This document shows positions 10,768 through 11,625 of a stretch of DNA of 11,625 bases, in pieces; position 1 is the stretch's first letter, and every line of letters begins with the position of its first letter. Location of the stretch: positions 1 to 11,625 of the forward strand of contig BOAU01000066.1 of NCBI GenBank assembly GCA_026002025.1, in the 5' to 3' direction. Both the position numbers and the translations under genes were made by a program. The notes under the pieces are model-generated. The model ran no database searches. It saw nothing but the letters and a program-made list of their open reading frames with translations, and was not told the DNA's origin. Source of the DNA: Spirochaetia bacterium. GTDB lineage: Bacteria > Spirochaetota > Spirochaetia > Treponematales > Breznakiellaceae.

Positions 10768-11172
10768 CTAACCGATTTGGACACTCAACTCCTGTCCAAA
10801 AACATGGGCAATGCGCTCAAGGGTTTTAACGGTTGGATTAGCTTTCCGGGGATTTTCAAGGCGTTGATATGTCTGATAGGAAAGCCCCAGCTTCCGGGCT
10901 ATATCGGTCTGGCTTTGTTCCCCGCGCAATTGGCGGATTCGCATAGCCACAACGATGTTGTTTGCCACGGCAATCGGGAAACCATCCTTAAACGATGGCG
11001 CCGGTATATCTCTGCCGTGGGCGACATCGGATTCCAAACAGCCGTCAAGGGCTTCCTTTGCCATTGCAAGGGCTTCTTCATGGGTAAAACCGCAGGTCTG
11101 AATATTGGTCATATCAGGAAAAACCACATCGAAGCGGTCACCGTCCTGGGTAATCTCGCAGTTATACGTCAT
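10768..11172 (-). CDS. hicB: HicB-family antitoxin with C-terminal helix-turn-helix
   Basis: The 134-residue product has the HicB partial RNase H fold at 1-45 (EITQDGDRFDVVFPDMTNIQ, then THEEALAMAKEALDGCL). A C-terminal XRE-type helix-turn-helix lies at about 77-131 (GEQSQTDIARKLGLSYQTYQ, then TLERIAHVFG). HicB proteins neutralise the HicA ribonuclease and, through their DNA-binding domain, repress the operon. The gene follows hicA by 9 nt, and its TAGGAG ribosome site (11179-11184) includes the hicA stop codon, so antitoxin translation is probably coupled to toxin translation. The residues between the two domains (SDVAHGRDIPAPSFKDGFPI) form the usual connector. It converges on the GH95 gene. 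Confidence 0.93.
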   Translation of the reverse strand: MTYNCEITQDGDRFDVVFPDMTNIQTCGFTHEEALAMAKEALDGCLESDVAHGRDIPAPSFKDGFPIAVANNIVVAMRIRQLRGEQSQTDIARKLGLSYQTYQRLENPRKANPTVKTLERIAHVFGQELSVQIG

Positions 11173-11178
11173 ATTCGT

Positions 11179-11184
11179 CTCCTA
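11179..11184 (-). promoter_or_regulatory. hicB ribosome binding site overlapping hicA stop
   Basis: TAGGAG on the minus strand lies 6 nt before the hicB ATG, and its first three bases are the hicA TAG stop. This arrangement favours handing ribosomes from toxin to antitoxin frame. Confidence 0.75.
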
Positions 11185-11361
11185 TTCAATATCAGCTTCT
11201 TTAAGAATCTGTCTGGCTTTGTTTCCCAAGTCCTTGTTGCCGTGGAAGGGAACCGGAACCGGGCGGCAACCAGCTTTGACAAAAACATAATGGGAGCCGT
11301 TTATTCTGTCCAGCGTCCACCCATTTTCTTTCAATTTGTCCATAACCTGCTTTGCCGTCAT
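11182..11361 (-). CDS. hicA: HicA-family mRNA interferase toxin
   Basis: The 59-residue product fits HicA, a small dsRBD-like ribonuclease that cleaves mRNA independently of the ribosome. It has MTAKQVMDKLKENGWTLDRI, then NGSHYVFVKAG with the expected catalytic His24, and ends with DLGNKARQILKEADIE, close to the usual KGTLKSILKQAG-type tail. A 75-residue reading from an ATG at 11409 is possible, but its first 16 codons overlap a strong promoter and resemble nothing in HicA; starting at 11361 gives the standard spacing of 13 residues before the GW pair. No Shine-Dalgarno precedes 11361, in line with a leaderless mRNA. The toxin precedes the antitoxin, the classical order. The gene is more AT-rich than its neighbours, as expected for an accessory module. 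Confidence 0.9.
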   Translation of the reverse strand: MTAKQVMDKLKENGWTLDRINGSHYVFVKAGCRPVPVPFHGNKDLGNKARQILKEADIE

Positions 11362-11367
11362 TTTTAT

Positions 11368-11396
11368 ATTATACAGCATATATATTGTATTTTCAA
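11368..11396 (-). promoter_or_regulatory. Strong sigma-70-type promoter of hicAB
   Basis: On the minus strand TTGAAA (11391-11396) and TATAAT (11368-11373) are separated by exactly 17 bases. Five of six -35 bases and all six -10 bases match consensus. Six bases separate the -10 box from the hicA ATG, so the predicted first transcribed base is the A of that ATG. The boxes lie inside the 75-codon reading of hicA, arguing against the longer start. Confidence 0.8.
11371..11390. promoter_or_regulatory. Candidate HicB operator (inverted repeat in promoter spacer)
   Basis: ATACA at 11371-11375 and TGTAT at 11386-11390 form an inverted repeat with 10 bases between the arms. It fills the spacer and touches the -10 box of the hicAB promoter. 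A dimeric helix-turn-helix repressor such as HicB bound here would block RNA polymerase. The assignment rests on position and symmetry alone; AT-rich sequence can give such repeats by chance. Confidence 0.45.
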
Positions 11397-11409
11397 GGGG
11401 ATTTTTCAT

Positions 11410-11507
11410 TAGAGGGGAATTGGATAGTCTGGGTTCGTGCTGTTAGTGAGGTTCGTGGTTAATCCAAAATGAGAATTGCTGCATGGGACTGTAAACGCAT
11501 TTTTTTC
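11410..11507. other. Spacer between hicAB and the last gene
   Basis: No gene is seen here. The stretch holds two direct copies of GGTTCGTG (11432-11439 and 11450-11457), flanked by a short inverted repeat TTGGAT (11420-11425) and ATCCAA (11462-11467). A run of seven T lies at 11500-11506, without a convincing hairpin before it. Confidence 0.5.
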
Positions 11508-11536
11508 TTGACACCTCCCAAATTCCGGCGTACAAT
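11508..11536 (+). promoter_or_regulatory. Strong sigma-70-type promoter for the last gene
   Basis: A perfect TTGACA (11508-11513) is followed after exactly 17 bases by TACAAT (11531-11536), five of six to consensus. Transcription should begin near 11543, giving a leader of about 47 nt before the ATG at 11590. The leader contains a small hairpin candidate with ATTGC (11544-11548) pairing to GCAAT (11556-11560). Confidence 0.85.
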
Positions 11537-11589
11537 CAAAATAATTGCCAAATAAGCAATACAAGCTAACACCCGGAGGATGAACCTTT

Positions 11590-11625
11590 ATGGTGAAAAA
11601 ATCACGTAATTCCTTGTATTATAAC
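11590..11625 (+). CDS. Start of an unidentified gene, cut by the window end
   Basis: Only 12 codons are visible (MVKKSRNSLYYN), too few to assign a family. The start is supported by GGAGG (11575-11579), 10 nt upstream, and by the strong promoter ending at 11536. An ATG at 11580 in another frame meets a stop after nine codons and is not the gene. The two lysines and arginine could be the basic head of a signal peptide or a membrane segment, but the hydrophobic part would lie outside the window. Confidence 0.65.
   Translation, partial: MVKKSRNSLYYN

Noticed and set aside
10749..10769. Small palindrome (AGCT arms around AAGGGGCCTT) between GH95 and hicB as a bidirectional terminator
   Set aside because: The stem is short and interrupted, and there is no T-run on the plus strand after it.
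10777..11412. 211-codon plus-strand open frame opposite hicAB
   Set aside because: It spans two well-recognised minus-strand genes and their promoter, and its translation resembles no family.
11481..11506. Possible intrinsic terminator ending in seven T at 11500-11506
   Set aside because: Only about three base pairs can form before the T-run, and the promoter at 11508 follows at once.

Overview
The window looks like chromosomal DNA of a spirochaete, most likely a moderately GC-rich treponeme of the termite-gut type. This is an inference from protein character (secA with a C-terminal zinc tail, a SPOR-domain envelope protein, an operon-linked NusG paralogue, hicAB) and from GC-rich coding sequence with AT-rich spacers. 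No rRNA or other species marker is present. Gene density is high and no gene-free stretch exceeds about 230 bases.

Layout. (1) 1-169 is the secA upstream region. (2) 170-2929 (+) is secA, the ATPase of the general protein export machine. (3) On the minus strand, 4950 down to 2926, is a two-gene envelope operon: a small exported protein of unknown function, then an exported protein with a degenerate RlpA-like double-psi beta-barrel, a long proline/alanine-rich linker carrying a three-copy motif, and a C-terminal SPOR peptidoglycan-binding domain. Its stop codon overlaps that of secA. (4) 5044-10754 (+) is a compact four-gene cluster: a NusG-family paralogue, a membrane-anchor-less nucleotide-sugar 4,6-dehydratase of the WbpM/FlaA1 class, a DegT/DnrJ-type PLP sugar aminotransferase overlapping it by 14 nt, and a cytoplasmic GH95 alpha-L-fucosidase-family enzyme. 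(5) 11361 down to 10768 (-) is a hicAB toxin-antitoxin pair. (6) 11508-11625 (+) holds a strong sigma-70-type promoter, a leader and the first 12 codons of a gene running off the window.

How the parts fit. The dehydratase and aminotransferase are the two classical consecutive steps to a 4-amino-4,6-dideoxy nucleotide sugar used in surface or flagellar glycans. The NusG paralogue at the head of the cluster fits an operon-specific antiterminator of the LoaP/UpxY/RfaH kind. The GH95 enzyme has all catalytic residues but no signal peptide, so a catabolic or turnover enzyme sits at the end of a biosynthetic operon. The hicA promoter is unusually clear: its -35 and -10 boxes lie directly upstream of the best start codon, predicting a leaderless toxin mRNA, with an inverted repeat between the boxes as a candidate HicB operator.
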